From: Halodesulfovibrio sp. MK-HDV
GTDB lineage: Bacteria; Desulfobacterota; Desulfovibrionia; Desulfovibrionales; Desulfovibrionaceae
Length of the DNA stretch: 64,000 nt
Assembly: GCF_009914765.1 (NCBI RefSeq)
Contig: NZ_WYDS01000008.1
Coordinates: forward strand, 106,486-170,485
Direction: 5' to 3'
Shown here: positions 42,278 through 50,781 of the stretch, piece after piece
Layout: every line of letters starts with the position of its first letter
Position numbering within the stretch: the first letter of the stretch is position 1
Notes under the pieces: model-generated
The model's input: only the letters and a program-made list of their open reading frames with translations
Databases searched by the model: none
What the model was told of the DNA's origin: nothing
Made by a program: the position numbers and the translations under genes

Positions 42278-44358
42278 GCTTTCCGCCTATTAAACCGCAT
42301 ACCACCTTTACGTATGAATACCCCATCAGACAACATGGAACATACTGGTACCACTCGCATACCGGCTTTCAAGAGCAGCGCGGGTTATACGGAGCCATAG
42401 TTGTACATCCTCTTGTTGATACGCCAGTTGCAGACCGTGACGAAGTCATAGTGCTTTCTGATTGGACGGACACTTCACCTGATTTTGTGTACCGCTGGCT
42501 TAAACGGGGAAGTGACGCTCCTTCTTTACAAAAAGGCGCATCTCAAAGCATTATTGGAGCGGCAAGCATCGGCATGTTGGGAGATTACTTCATGCGTGAA
42601 CTGCGCAGAATGCCGGACATAGATATTGCAGATATTGCGTACGACCGTTTTCTAGCTAACGGTATGCCTCAGTCGCACCTATCTGCCAAAGCAGGTGAAA
42701 CTATCCGTCTTCGGATTATCAATGGTTCTGCAAGCACTTTTTTTCTGTTGGAGTTTGCCGGTGGACCAATGACGATCATTTCTGCGGATGGTCAACGTGT
42801 GGAACCTGTTGATGAAAATAGATTTCTCATATGCGTTGCAGAAACATATGACATCGTCATTAAGGTGCCTGAGGATGGAATGTATGAATTTCGTGCCACA
42901 GCACAGGACGGTTCCGCTCATGCTTCAGTATGGATAGGAGAAGGCTGTTTGCATGCAGCGAAAAATATCCCGAAGGCCAATTTATATTTTCAGATGGGCA
43001 AGCTTTCGTTGAGGCAGATTTTCGCAATTGCTCCTAATGATGTTATGGGGCTGACCGATGCCCGTGTTGCCGCAGGAGATTTTGATACTCCCGGTAAACT
43101 GATGCATTCTAAGAAAATGGCTTCTATGAAGCATGAAAAAACTATGAGCCCTGAAATGTCATTAGCCAGCAAGGCAGGCTCGTCCCCAATGCCCGCAGTA
43201 CCACCGCCCGCCTCGCAGAAAGCCAGAGAAGAAGAGCCTGTTCAACACACAGCCAAAACTGCAAGAGGTGATATCGCTCTTGCCTACCCTGTCCCAGCCT
43301 CACCGAGCGGGAAACGTTTTGCATGGGATTTTGGATTACTTGCTTCAGATGTAGCTTCTTCAACCCCACTGGTTGTTGATGGAAGCTCGCCGGAGCGTCC
43401 TTGGCCTCCATACAGCAAACTTCGCTCCTTGCATAACACTGCATTTTCTTCAGACAAACCTGTACGAAAAATTCGTCTTACACTTGATGGTGACATGGAG
43501 AGGTATGTATGGATGATCAACGGCGAAGTGCTGTCAGAGAGCGATTCTATTAAGATTAAAAAAGGCGAAGTTGTACGCTTTATCATGATTAATAGAACAA
43601 TGATGCACCACCCGATGCATTTGCATGGTCATTTTTTTAGAGTAATAAATAGATATGGAGATTGCGCGCCGTTGAAGCACACTGTAGATGTCGCACCACT
43701 AAGCACAACGGTTATAGAATTTGATGCGAATGAATTTGGAGACTGGTTCTTCCATTGTCATCTGCTCTATCACCTAGAAGCCGGAATGGCTCGTGTGGTT
43801 CATTATGAAGGGTTCGAGCTGTACCCTGCTCTTGCAGAGGTGCGTCCTGACCTCTACGACGAAAAATGGACTGCCTTTGGTGAAGCAAATATTTTAAGCA
43901 ATACCACTGAGGGGTTTGTGGAGGTAAGTTCATCTCGACATATTTTTATGGCAACATGGGAAATAGGTTGGCAGTTAATTGACTATGTGGAATCTGAGTT
44001 TGTGGGCACATACGATTATTACGTAAACCGCTTTTTCTCGCCATTTGCGGGTGGCGATATGTTTCTCAATAATACAGACACAGAAGTCGGTCGAGGAGTC
44101 CTAGGTATTCGCTACCTGCTGCCGTTTAATATAGATTCGCGCACATGGGTAGATTCAGAAGGTGGAGCCCGCTGTACTTTAGAAAAAACCCTCCAGTTCA
44201 CTCCGCGTTTTTCCATAAAAGGGGAAGCTCAGTTTGATACACACGATTACTGGGAAGGAATTATTGGCGCATACTACATCATTTCGGATCAATTTTCTCT
44301 TATGGCACAATGGCACTCAGACTATGGATGGGGCGGTGGTTTCCAACTTCAGTTTTAA
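42205..44358 (+). CDS. CopA-like multicopper oxidase fused to a CopB-like beta-barrel
   Basis: Main part of the split gene. Copper ligands: SSVHWHGM (T2/T3), YWYHSHTGFQE, and C-terminal HHPMHLHGHFF plus FFHCHLLYHLEAGM. A Met-rich stretch (MHSKKMASMKHEKTM) near residue 290 matches CopA copper loading. Residues about 535-717 do not belong to CopA: they look like a CopB outer-membrane barrel (alternating strands, WEIGWQLIDYVESEFVGTYD, final FQLQF ending in Phe). This CopA-CopB fusion would tie periplasmic copper oxidation to the outer membrane. Without the N-terminal part it is probably inactive; an error in the sequence is the alternative. Confidence 0.75.
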   Translation: MDTPSSVHWHGMLVPPDMDGVPYVSFPPIKPHTTFTYEYPIRQHGTYWYHSHTGFQEQRGLYGAIVVHPLVDTPVADRDEVIVLSDWTDTSPDFVYRWLKRGSDAPSLQKGASQSIIGAASIGMLGDYFMRELRRMPDIDIADIAYDRFLANGMPQSHLSAKAGETIRLRIINGSASTFFLLEFAGGPMTIISADGQRVEPVDENRFLICVAETYDIVIKVPEDGMYEFRATAQDGSAHASVWIGEGCLHAAKNIPKANLYFQMGKLSLRQIFAIAPNDVMGLTDARVAAGDFDTPGKLMHSKKMASMKHEKTMSPEMSLASKAGSSPMPAVPPPASQKAREEEPVQHTAKTARGDIALAYPVPASPSGKRFAWDFGLLASDVASSTPLVVDGSSPERPWPPYSKLRSLHNTAFSSDKPVRKIRLTLDGDMERYVWMINGEVLSESDSIKIKKGEVVRFIMINRTMMHHPMHLHGHFFRVINRYGDCAPLKHTVDVAPLSTTVIEFDANEFGDWFFHCHLLYHLEAGMARVVHYEGFELYPALAEVRPDLYDEKWTAFGEANILSNTTEGFVEVSSSRHIFMATWEIGWQLIDYVESEFVGTYDYYVNRFFSPFAGGDMFLNNTDTEVGRGVLGIRYLLPFNIDSRTWVDSEGGARCTLEKTLQFTPRFSIKGEAQFDTHDYWEGIIGAYYIISDQFSLMAQWHSDYGWGGGFQLQF

Positions 44359-44409
44359 CGAATTGATTTCTTCCGTCGTAAAATATGTTGGCGGGGTTAA
44401 ATGTTGATT

Positions 44410-44450
44410 ACATGGCTGTGAGGGAATCCTTGCAGCCATGTTTGTGTAAT
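44410..44450 (+). terminator. Terminator-like hairpin after the copper gene
   Basis: ACATGGCTG (44410-44418) pairs with CAGCCATGT (44433-44441), followed by a T-rich tail TTGTGTAATTT. Confidence 0.55.
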
Positions 44451-45187
44451 TTGGTCTGATGTTTTTATATTTAAACTAAGATGTGAATAGTCTGTATTGC
44501 ATATATGGATGGACTCATGAATGAATTTTTTGAGTTCATTAAGCTATGACACACTCTTAAATAATACCTTAAACATTTAGTTGTTACAGGCTGTAGTATT
44601 AGCTGTTTGAATCGTTATTTGTTTTTTTATCCTCTTAATATAAAAGAAAATATTTTTTCATTTTAAATTTCTCCGTATAGCGTTTGTCACTCATCGACCC
44701 TCCTGAAGTTACGAGTTTATAAGTGAAGTGTATCTAGGAAACTAGGGTGATTCAAGCGTGAGATGTTAATGACTAGTGGCATTGCACGATTTTTAAGTTT
44801 TTCACTTTTTTCCCAACGTCGTATTCATAAACGCAACGCGCCCCAAACGACCCCTGTGGGTTGAAAGGCTGGAAAGAACCTAGGTGATTTGGATCGATAA
44901 ATTGGTGCTAACTACTGCCTTTTAGACCTTTCTGCGAGGTCTTGGAGAGGGGGGGGAGTAGTGGAAGCAGCCCCCACCCCTCCCTTGCTACGCGCGTTCG
45001 CGGCGTGGGGTAAGGAAGCCGCTAATGCGGCGTCTTTTTTTGGGATACTGGATAGAGAAAAAAGGGGGAGAAATACAGGAATAGAAACCAAAAGCGGGGG
45101 AGTAACGGGGGAAGTTAGTCCATAGAACGCAAAAAAGGGATTACGATCCGTCATTAAGACAGTACGTAACCCCTTGAGAATGCACAT
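44451..45187. other. Intergenic region without supported genes
   Basis: AT-rich to 44850, then a GC-rich patch with G-runs. A short terminator-like stem GCCGC-TAAT-GCGGC (45018-45031) with seven T follows. One 91-codon minus-strand frame has an odd composition and no ribosome site, and I left it out. Confidence 0.5.
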
Positions 45188-45245
45188 GGTACCGAGAGGG
45201 AGACTTGAACTCCCACAGCTGTAAAGCCGGCGGATTTTGAATCCC
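45188..45245 (-). tRNA. tRNA-Leu(CAA) 3' fragment (attachment site)
   Basis: Read on the minus strand this gives an anticodon stem-loop GGATT-CAA-AATCC, a long variable arm, T-arm GGGAGTTCAAGTCTCCC and an acceptor end with CCA. The 5' half is absent: upstream sequence does not fit a D-arm or acceptor strand. It is a partial tRNA gene as left by tyrosine integrases that use the 3' end as attachment site. The integrase gene starts 200 bp away. Confidence 0.78.
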
Positions 45246-45444
45246 GTTACTGGCTTATTTACTGAGTTTAATTTGCTTGTAACTGATTTAATTTTTTGAT
45301 TAAGTTGTTTAACTGACCTTATTTGATTTTCTCCAAAATTGCGCTATTTGAATAAAACTTATGGGGAATAGTATGGGGAATAACTCCTCTTCATACCACG
45401 TATTTTGATCCGCCGTGTATATAAAAATGTGGGGAATACGATCG

Positions 45445-46551
45445 ATGGCAACAGTTAAACGACATAAGACAGATTACAAAGGCGTGTTTTTCATCGAAGG
45501 GAAAGACCCAAGTACTGGCGTTCCTGAGAGAATTTTTTACATTCGTTACTATAAGAATGGAAAGTCTGTTGAGGAAAAGGCAGGCCGACAACACAAAGAT
45601 AGAATGTCACCAGCCAAGGCTAATAGACTGCGCGTTCTTCGGCTTTCTGGAAAGGCTGACTCCAACAATGAGCGGAGAGCAAAGCAGCGTGATGATCGAA
45701 GTACAAAGACAGTGGAGCGTCTTTGGGAAGCCTTTTATGAGTACAAGCGTTCTAATCGAAGCATTAATGATGATCGCAATAGATGGAACAGATATTTGTT
45801 GAATGATTTCGGGAAGAAATTGCCTGAAGAGGTTGTTACAACTGACGTTGATAAGCTGCGGGCTAGGCTTGAAGATAAAAGGCTTGCTCCAGCGACTGTG
45901 AAACAGGCTTTAGTGTTGCTGAAACGGATTTTAAATTTTGGAGCAAAGCGCGGCCTATGTGCGCCTATTAATATTTCTACATTACACTTTGAAATGCCGA
46001 AGCTTAACAACATGAGAACAGAAGATCTTAACAAAGAACAGCTCGCAAGTTTATTTCATGTTCTTGAAAACGATCCAAATAGAATGATCGCAAACATGAT
46101 GCTGTTGGCTCTTTATACGGGAATGCGTAAGGGAGAAATATATAAATTAAAATGGGAACATGTAGACTTCGAGCGTGCGTCCATCTTTCTTGAGGCTCCA
46201 AAGGGACAAACTGATCAACGTATTCCTCTCAACTCAGTTGCCAGAAAAGTGCTTGAAGCCCAAATGCATTCAGAAAGTGAATATGTATTTTACGGTCGAA
46301 AGAAAGGGCGGCTGCGTGAAGTGAAGTCTTTTAGAAGGATTTGTAGAGAAGCAGGGCTTCCAGAATCTTTTCGACCAATGCACGGGCTGCGGCATGTTTT
46401 TGCATCATCCCTCGCAAGTTCCGGCAAGGTCGATATGTTTGCGCTTCAGAAGTTGCTTACGCATAAAACACCAGCAATGGTTCAGCGTTATGCTCATTTG
46501 AGAGATGATGCTTTGAAGAATGCTTCCGAGGTTATTGGAGATAGTTATTAG
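45445..46551 (+). CDS. int: Tyrosine-recombinase integrase
   Basis: 368 residues from ATG 45445. N-terminal DNA-binding part (about 1-140) and catalytic part with ALYTGMRKGEIYKLKW (Arg), HGLRHVFA (His-x-x-Arg), LTHKTPAMVQRYAHL (His and catalytic Tyr). GGGGAA precedes the ATG by 9 bases; two in-frame starts upstream lack an SD. It should insert the island in a tRNA-Leu gene next to the fragment at 45188. The last 280 bp are copied at 50278-50568. Confidence 0.88.
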   Translation: MATVKRHKTDYKGVFFIEGKDPSTGVPERIFYIRYYKNGKSVEEKAGRQHKDRMSPAKANRLRVLRLSGKADSNNERRAKQRDDRSTKTVERLWEAFYEYKRSNRSINDDRNRWNRYLLNDFGKKLPEEVVTTDVDKLRARLEDKRLAPATVKQALVLLKRILNFGAKRGLCAPINISTLHFEMPKLNNMRTEDLNKEQLASLFHVLENDPNRMIANMMLLALYTGMRKGEIYKLKWEHVDFERASIFLEAPKGQTDQRIPLNSVARKVLEAQMHSESEYVFYGRKKGRLREVKSFRRICREAGLPESFRPMHGLRHVFASSLASSGKVDMFALQKLLTHKTPAMVQRYAHLRDDALKNASEVIGDSY

Positions 46552-46575
46552 TTGTAAGATATAAGAATGAGAAAC

Positions 46576-46606
46576 GCCTACCTGGTTAACTAGGTGGGCT
46601 TTTTTA
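46576..46606 (+). terminator. Intrinsic terminator after the integrase gene
   Basis: GCCTACCT (46576-46583) pairs with AGGTGGGC (46592-46599, one G-U), loop of eight, then seven T. Confidence 0.85.
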
Positions 46607-46784
46607 TTGTTAGGTTTTGTGTTGGAAAAACAGGCAGTAGGGTTACTGTGGTGTTTTAGTTAAAAGCCAGCCGTAGCCACATTCTCATTCATACACCTGC
46701 TTTGCTGTCCCCTGAGAGTCAACGCGCTTATTAAAACAAATTATTCAGAGGACGATTCAATGCTTGGTAAAGAATCTGAAAGCA

Positions 46785-46840
46785 GGCAACTTGTTGCCAA
46801 CCATGCAATAAGTTGCTTGTTTTTTGAGCAATAAGTTGCC
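46785..46840. repeat. Three copies of a GGCAACTTRTTGC element
   Basis: GGCAACTTGTTGC at 46785-46797 is direct. Copies at 46805-46816 (first base changed) and 46828-46840 are inverted with A at the variable base. Centres are about 20 and 23 bp apart, near two helical turns. The array stands about 115 bp before the toxin-like gene and may be its operator, or a binding site of an excisionase-like protein. The rest of 46607-46955 has nothing I support. Confidence 0.55.
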
Positions 46841-46955
46841 AGCTTGTTTGGAGGGTGGTTCTAACTATTTGAGAATAGAAGGCTTTTATAAATTGTATGA
46901 ATTTTGCTTAGCTCGTACTTGGTCATTCCAATTTATAAAAGAAGGATAGGTAATT

Positions 46956-48458
46956 GTGAGTCTTCGGCTTGTGGCATCCAGTGCAATGTTTGCAGATGAT
47001 GCAAGAAAAATAGTTCGCCCTTATGTGGCAGTTCGTAAGCTTCGTGATTCGTTTAGTTCCTCTTGGATTACTATTCAAGGATTTGGGCAGTATGTTACAC
47101 CTTTGGGAAATCGAGATATTCAGTTAAATAAGCTAGTACGGGATGTTGAAGAAGGTAGGGTTTTTTTACTGGATGATTCAAGCGGCTTTGGAGTCGTGGA
47201 AGGCTGCATTGGCGGTAGTGATAGTTTTTGTTCAAGAGTGAATGCGATAAAAAGCTCTGGCAAACGACGGCCAATGTCTGGCGTCAGTTATCAGCCTGTA
47301 GATTGTTCCGTTAATATTGATGAATATACTCCAGAACCTATTAAGCCGGAAGAACCAGCCGAACAGCAAGAAAGAACAGAGTTTTTATGCGGTTGGTCTG
47401 AGTCTCAAAAGAGTCAATCAAAAGTTGATGTGATTGCTGCCTTGCTTCCAAGTAAATATCAGCAGGATAAACGATCGTTTATAGATAGGCATAATGATCA
47501 TTTGAAGAGCCATGTTCGAGAAGGTGAGATAATTGTTCTTCCTACGCGGGAGCCAAAGACCGATGAAGAAGTAGCGGAGCTGAATGAGCTAAAAATTGAG
47601 GCACGGAAGGTCTCAACAGCGTTACACTCAGTTAGTGAAGAAGAGGCACAAGTTGCGGTACGTTTTTTTCCTTTACTTGATTATTTTGGGACAAAGGAGT
47701 TTTACGAAGAGTCGCTTGCCGTAACAGGAAGTATCGTTGCAGGTTTTGGGGCATTTTTTGAGTCCATTGAGGAGACCTTTAGGGCGATTAACAAGCTTTA
47801 TATTGATGAAGTCGCGTCCCTTGGTTCTGCGAAATTACTTTCAGAAACATTTTACACTAGCCGAGCAAAATTATTTAAGCAACTGGATTCAGGATTACAC
47901 AGATTAACATTTAATTGCGTTGGAATTCCCGTATTTAAAAAATTGAAAAATACTCTTGGGTTATCGGTAAAAAGTGTCGTCTATCATGGCAAAGATATGC
48001 TTAATATTGATGGAGTACTCAAGAGCTTTGCTCCACGGATAAATGCGGTTGTTAAGTGGATAAAGGGAACAAAAACGTTGGGAGTCGTTGGGGCAGTTTT
48101 GGGTTCTTTGACATCCATTCCTGTAATCGCAGAGGCTTTTACTTCAGAGAAAGGGCGACCAGTGAAGACGGTTTCAGTTGAAGCCGCAGCAATTTATGGT
48201 GGGTATACAGGGGGTAACCTAGGTGCTCAGGTCGGTGCAGGGTTAGCAACATTAGTTGTTGGAGCAGTAAGCGGTGGTCCTATTACGTTAGGGATTGCAA
48301 TTATTGTAGGAGGTGCCATTGGTGCATATTACGGCGCTCTGTTAGGAAGCGACATTTTCAAATGGGCAGCGGAATCTTTCTTTGATTTTACTGATAGTGT
48401 TATTGAGTACGCAGAAGAACATGGTGGCTTTTTTAGCTGGAATGTTGATCAAATATAA
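46956..48458 (+). CDS. Candidate toxin with glycine-rich hydrophobic C-terminus
   Basis: 500 residues, GTG start with AAGGATAGG upstream. No signal peptide. Residues 1-130 are soluble; PEPIKPEEPAEQQE near 128-141 is a flexible linker. The C-terminal third has hydrophobic stretches: VVGAVLGSLTSIPVIAEAF near 375 and a glycine-rich stretch AGLATLVVGAVSGGPIT then LGIAIIVGGAIGAYYGALLG near 425-465, as seen in pore-forming bacteriocins and membrane-disrupting effectors. Two small tandem membrane proteins follow directly and resemble immunity proteins. I do not recognise the family; the toxin call is from architecture and context. Confidence 0.45.
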   Translation: MSLRLVASSAMFADDARKIVRPYVAVRKLRDSFSSSWITIQGFGQYVTPLGNRDIQLNKLVRDVEEGRVFLLDDSSGFGVVEGCIGGSDSFCSRVNAIKSSGKRRPMSGVSYQPVDCSVNIDEYTPEPIKPEEPAEQQERTEFLCGWSESQKSQSKVDVIAALLPSKYQQDKRSFIDRHNDHLKSHVREGEIIVLPTREPKTDEEVAELNELKIEARKVSTALHSVSEEEAQVAVRFFPLLDYFGTKEFYEESLAVTGSIVAGFGAFFESIEETFRAINKLYIDEVASLGSAKLLSETFYTSRAKLFKQLDSGLHRLTFNCVGIPVFKKLKNTLGLSVKSVVYHGKDMLNIDGVLKSFAPRINAVVKWIKGTKTLGVVGAVLGSLTSIPVIAEAFTSEKGRPVKTVSVEAAAIYGGYTGGNLGAQVGAGLATLVVGAVSGGPITLGIAIIVGGAIGAYYGALLGSDIFKWAAESFFDFTDSVIEYAEEHGGFFSWNVDQI

Positions 48459-48476
48459 GAGGGTATAAGAGGCAAT

Positions 48477-48827
48477 ATGATGAGCGGTGTTTTTTTAGAA
48501 ATGAGAACTATCATGGGGGATGGCCTTTTTATCCCCTTAATGGCTTTTACAACGATTTATTTAGTAAATTTTGGATATATTCATGGGCGTGGAATCAAGA
48601 AGCTGGATGCATATTTTGAAAATGGAAAAGATTATAATGATACATGGACGCTTTCAGCGACTTTTCGATTTGGTACGTATTGCCAAGAGTTCATTAGAGG
48701 CAAATTGAAAGTTGAAGACCATAATATGAGATGGTGGATGTATTTTAATGCACTTGGTTATATATTGTTTTGTGTTCAACTGGGCTGTTATGTTTTGCTG
48801 TCTATCTATCTAAATTTTTTAAGTTAG
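48477..48827 (+). CDS. Small two-TM membrane protein, immunity-like (first of a tandem pair)
   Basis: 116 residues with TMs near 17-37 and 90-112. It contains KKLDAYFENGKDYNDTWTLS and FNALGYILF. The next gene's product shares these segments (KKLDAYFADGKDYKDTWTIS, FNVLGYILT), so they are tandem duplicates. Small two-TM proteins behind a hydrophobic toxin typically protect the producer. Good SD (GAGG). Confidence 0.5.
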   Translation: MMSGVFLEMRTIMGDGLFIPLMAFTTIYLVNFGYIHGRGIKKLDAYFENGKDYNDTWTLSATFRFGTYCQEFIRGKLKVEDHNMRWWMYFNALGYILFCVQLGCYVLLSIYLNFLS

Positions 48828-48846
48828 TTTGGCTAACGTAAAAAGT

Positions 48847-49218
48847 ATGGAACAGTCAGTTATTAAGCAGGCGGCAGACATCGTTATGGAGTTTCTTGGA
48901 GACGGAATAATGATTCCCTGCGGGCTAATTTTGATGATTTTTTCAGTAAATTTTATGTATATTTCTGCTAGCGGAATTAAAAAATTGGATGCTTATTTTG
49001 CTGATGGAAAAGACTATAAAGACACTTGGACCATTTCAGCAAATTTCCGCTTCTTTAAGTATTGTAGACAATATTTATTTAGGCGCTTGGGAATACCGAA
49101 AGGTGGGATGAGGCTTTGGATGCGATTTAATGTGCTCGGGTACATTCTTACAGGTGCTTTTCTTGTCGCTACAATTAGTTTGGCTTTTTGTTTGAAAATT
49201 TCTAGCTGGATGAGCTAG
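48847..49218 (+). CDS. Small two-TM membrane protein, immunity-like (second of a tandem pair)
   Basis: 123 residues from ATG 48847; a TTG in frame at 48829 would directly follow the previous stop. TMs near 20-40 and 98-120. A diverged copy of the preceding protein, as expected for immunity genes under selection. A strong palindromic terminator follows. No other function is suggested by its sequence. Confidence 0.5.
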   Translation: MEQSVIKQAADIVMEFLGDGIMIPCGLILMIFSVNFMYISASGIKKLDAYFADGKDYKDTWTISANFRFFKYCRQYLFRRLGIPKGGMRLWMRFNVLGYILTGAFLVATISLAFCLKISSWMS

Positions 49219-49219
49219 T

Positions 49220-49249
49220 AGAAAAAGCCCTCATATGAGGGCTTTTTCT
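49220..49249. terminator. Perfect palindromic bidirectional terminator
   Basis: AGAAAAAGCCCTCA and its mirror flank a CATATG centre; the A- and T-runs lie at the outside, so it can end the immunity-like gene on the plus strand and the GIY-YIG gene on the minus strand. Confidence 0.85.
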
Positions 49250-49295
49250 TATGAGAAGACTAATTGTTGGCAGATGTGTATTACAGAGTGAGTGT

Positions 49296-50162
49296 TTAAG
49301 CAGTATTGTTTTCCTGCTCTTGAAGTTTTTTTAACGTTCTTCCATTTTTATCTCTCCACTCTGTCCTGCCGTTGGCTGATCTGCCTAAAACGACATCTGC
49401 GGCCATGCTGGGAGATTTGAAAATATAGTCTTGAGCGAACGTGAATTTGTTCGAATCTTCACGTATGACTGTTTTTGCTCGTAAATCTTTTCGAATGGTT
49501 CGCACACTGTCAGAAAGACTAGGCGTTTCTGTTAATGATGCTTCAGAACTGGCTGTTACAACAAACCCTTTTGAGGATTCGTATCCAGTTGCTTTCAAGC
49601 CTTTGCCGGATGCGTAGAGCATGGTGATGTTGTTTTTCTCTGTTTCATCCGGCTTATCAAAAATAGACAGCCCCACTAAGGGAACTATTCTTAGAACATC
49701 AATAAGAAAGCTTTCAACGTCTGCGGTGTCTGCTTTGGATAATGTTGGTCTGCTGGAGCCATTAGAGTTTGTAAGATTTGATTTCTTAGCCTCTTTTGCA
49801 AGCTGGAGTAAGCGGCTTTCAAGATATTTTACGTGAGCCTTGTTAAGGCTACCGTCTTTGGAAGCAAAGAATATTCCCCAGTCCCAGAAGTCTTTTTCTG
49901 CGTAGTGGCTATTTAGTCGGTTTAGAACGGGATCGCCTTCACCGATGTAGACGGCTGGCAAGCTACTTTCATTATCAATGCCGACCAGAATATATACGCC
50001 AGTTGAAGAAAATTCCTCTTCCTTCGATGCCGTTTTGTATCCGGTTCTTGTGAAGGCAACACCTACCCCCGTCCAGTTTGAACGTGAGATAATGCGTAAT
50101 CCTTCCGGGTCACCGTCAGGGAGAAACATGTGGATGGAGAATGGCTGTTTTCCAGAAAGCAT
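49296..50162 (-). CDS. GIY-YIG nuclease-like protein with DUF4357 domain
   Basis: 288 residues. The N-terminal part carries a GIY-YIG pair (TGVYILVG and VYIGEGDPVLNRLNSH, with F-W-DW following). The C-terminal 90 residues are DUF4357 (AADVVLGRSANGRTEWRDKNG). ATG 50162 has AAAGGA 6 bases upstream and is preferred over an ATG at 50183. Proteins of this type occur in defence and restriction islands. It sits reversed between the toxin-like unit and the broken integrase copy. Confidence 0.8.
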   Translation of the reverse strand: MLSGKQPFSIHMFLPDGDPEGLRIISRSNWTGVGVAFTRTGYKTASKEEEFSSTGVYILVGIDNESSLPAVYIGEGDPVLNRLNSHYAEKDFWDWGIFFASKDGSLNKAHVKYLESRLLQLAKEAKKSNLTNSNGSSRPTLSKADTADVESFLIDVLRIVPLVGLSIFDKPDETEKNNITMLYASGKGLKATGYESSKGFVVTASSEASLTETPSLSDSVRTIRKDLRAKTVIREDSNKFTFAQDYIFKSPSMAADVVLGRSANGRTEWRDKNGRTLKKLQEQENNTA

Positions 50163-50277
50163 GGTGTTCCTTTCTATCTGCATAAAATGATTGGTAACTC
50201 GTTATTTCTTCATAGATATCTCCTGACTGCGTTATGCCAGAAAACTCTATTTTTGACTTGTGTCTTTTTAAGGGAAG

Positions 50278-50568
50278 CTTACGCATTCAGAAAGTGAATA
50301 TGTATTTTATGGTCGTAAGAAAGGGCGGTTGCGCGAAGTGAAGTCTTTTAGAAGGATTTGTAGAGAAGCAGGGCTTCCAGAGTCTTTTCGTCCAATGCAC
50401 GGCTTACGACATGTTTTTGCATCATCCCTCGCAAGCTCCGGTAAAGTAGACATGTTTGCGCTTCAGAAGTTGCTTACACACAAAACTCCTTCAATGGTGC
50501 TGCGATATGCTCACTTAAGAGATGACGCGTTGAAGAATGCTTCTGAGGTGATTGGGGAAGCTTTCTAG
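50278..50568 (+). pseudogene. Duplicated C-terminal fragment of the integrase
   Basis: HSESEYVFYGRKKGRLREVK through the stop repeats the last 95 codons of the integrase at 45445-46551 with about 90% identical DNA. It has no start and no N-terminal half. It probably marks the end of an earlier element integrated at the same site, so the toxin and GIY-YIG genes between the two copies form a separate module. Confidence 0.85.
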
Positions 50569-50576
50569 CTAAAGCA

Positions 50577-50610
50577 CAACAGCTCGTCAGTGGAAACTGT
50601 CGGGCTGTTG
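50577..50610 (+). terminator. Terminator-like hairpin after the integrase fragment
   Basis: CAACAGCTCG (50577-50586) and CGGGCTGTTG (50601-50610, one G-U), weak T-tail. Confidence 0.4.
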
Positions 50611-50709
50611 TTTAAAAAAACTAATTATTAGTTTAAAAAAAAGGACATAAGGCGTGCTAGGATAATATTAAGCTGTAAGAGTTTCGACTTGATTTGATAG
50701 ATTACTTTT

Positions 50710-50738
50710 GGTGGCATGCTATTTTTTAGTATGCCACC
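50710..50738. terminator. Strong hairpin downstream of brxL
   Basis: GGTGGCATGCTA (50710-50721) pairs with TAGTATGCCACC (50727-50738), loop TTTTT. On the minus strand it lies 43 bp after the brxL stop but is not followed by a clear U-run, so termination strength is uncertain. Confidence 0.5.
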
Positions 50739-50781
50739 CACTTTGTTTATTAGAAGGTCGTGCGTCAGACTCAAGTAGTGT

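Noticed and set aside
44912..45187. 91-codon minus-strand reading frame next to the tRNA fragment
   Set aside because: It lacks a ribosome site, its Pro/Ala/Ser-rich end comes from a G/C-run patch, and it abuts the tRNA fragment. No coding signal was seen.
45188..45280. Intact tRNA-Leu gene
   Set aside because: Only the anticodon arm, variable arm, T-arm and CCA end can be folded; no D-arm or 5' acceptor strand exists upstream on the minus strand.
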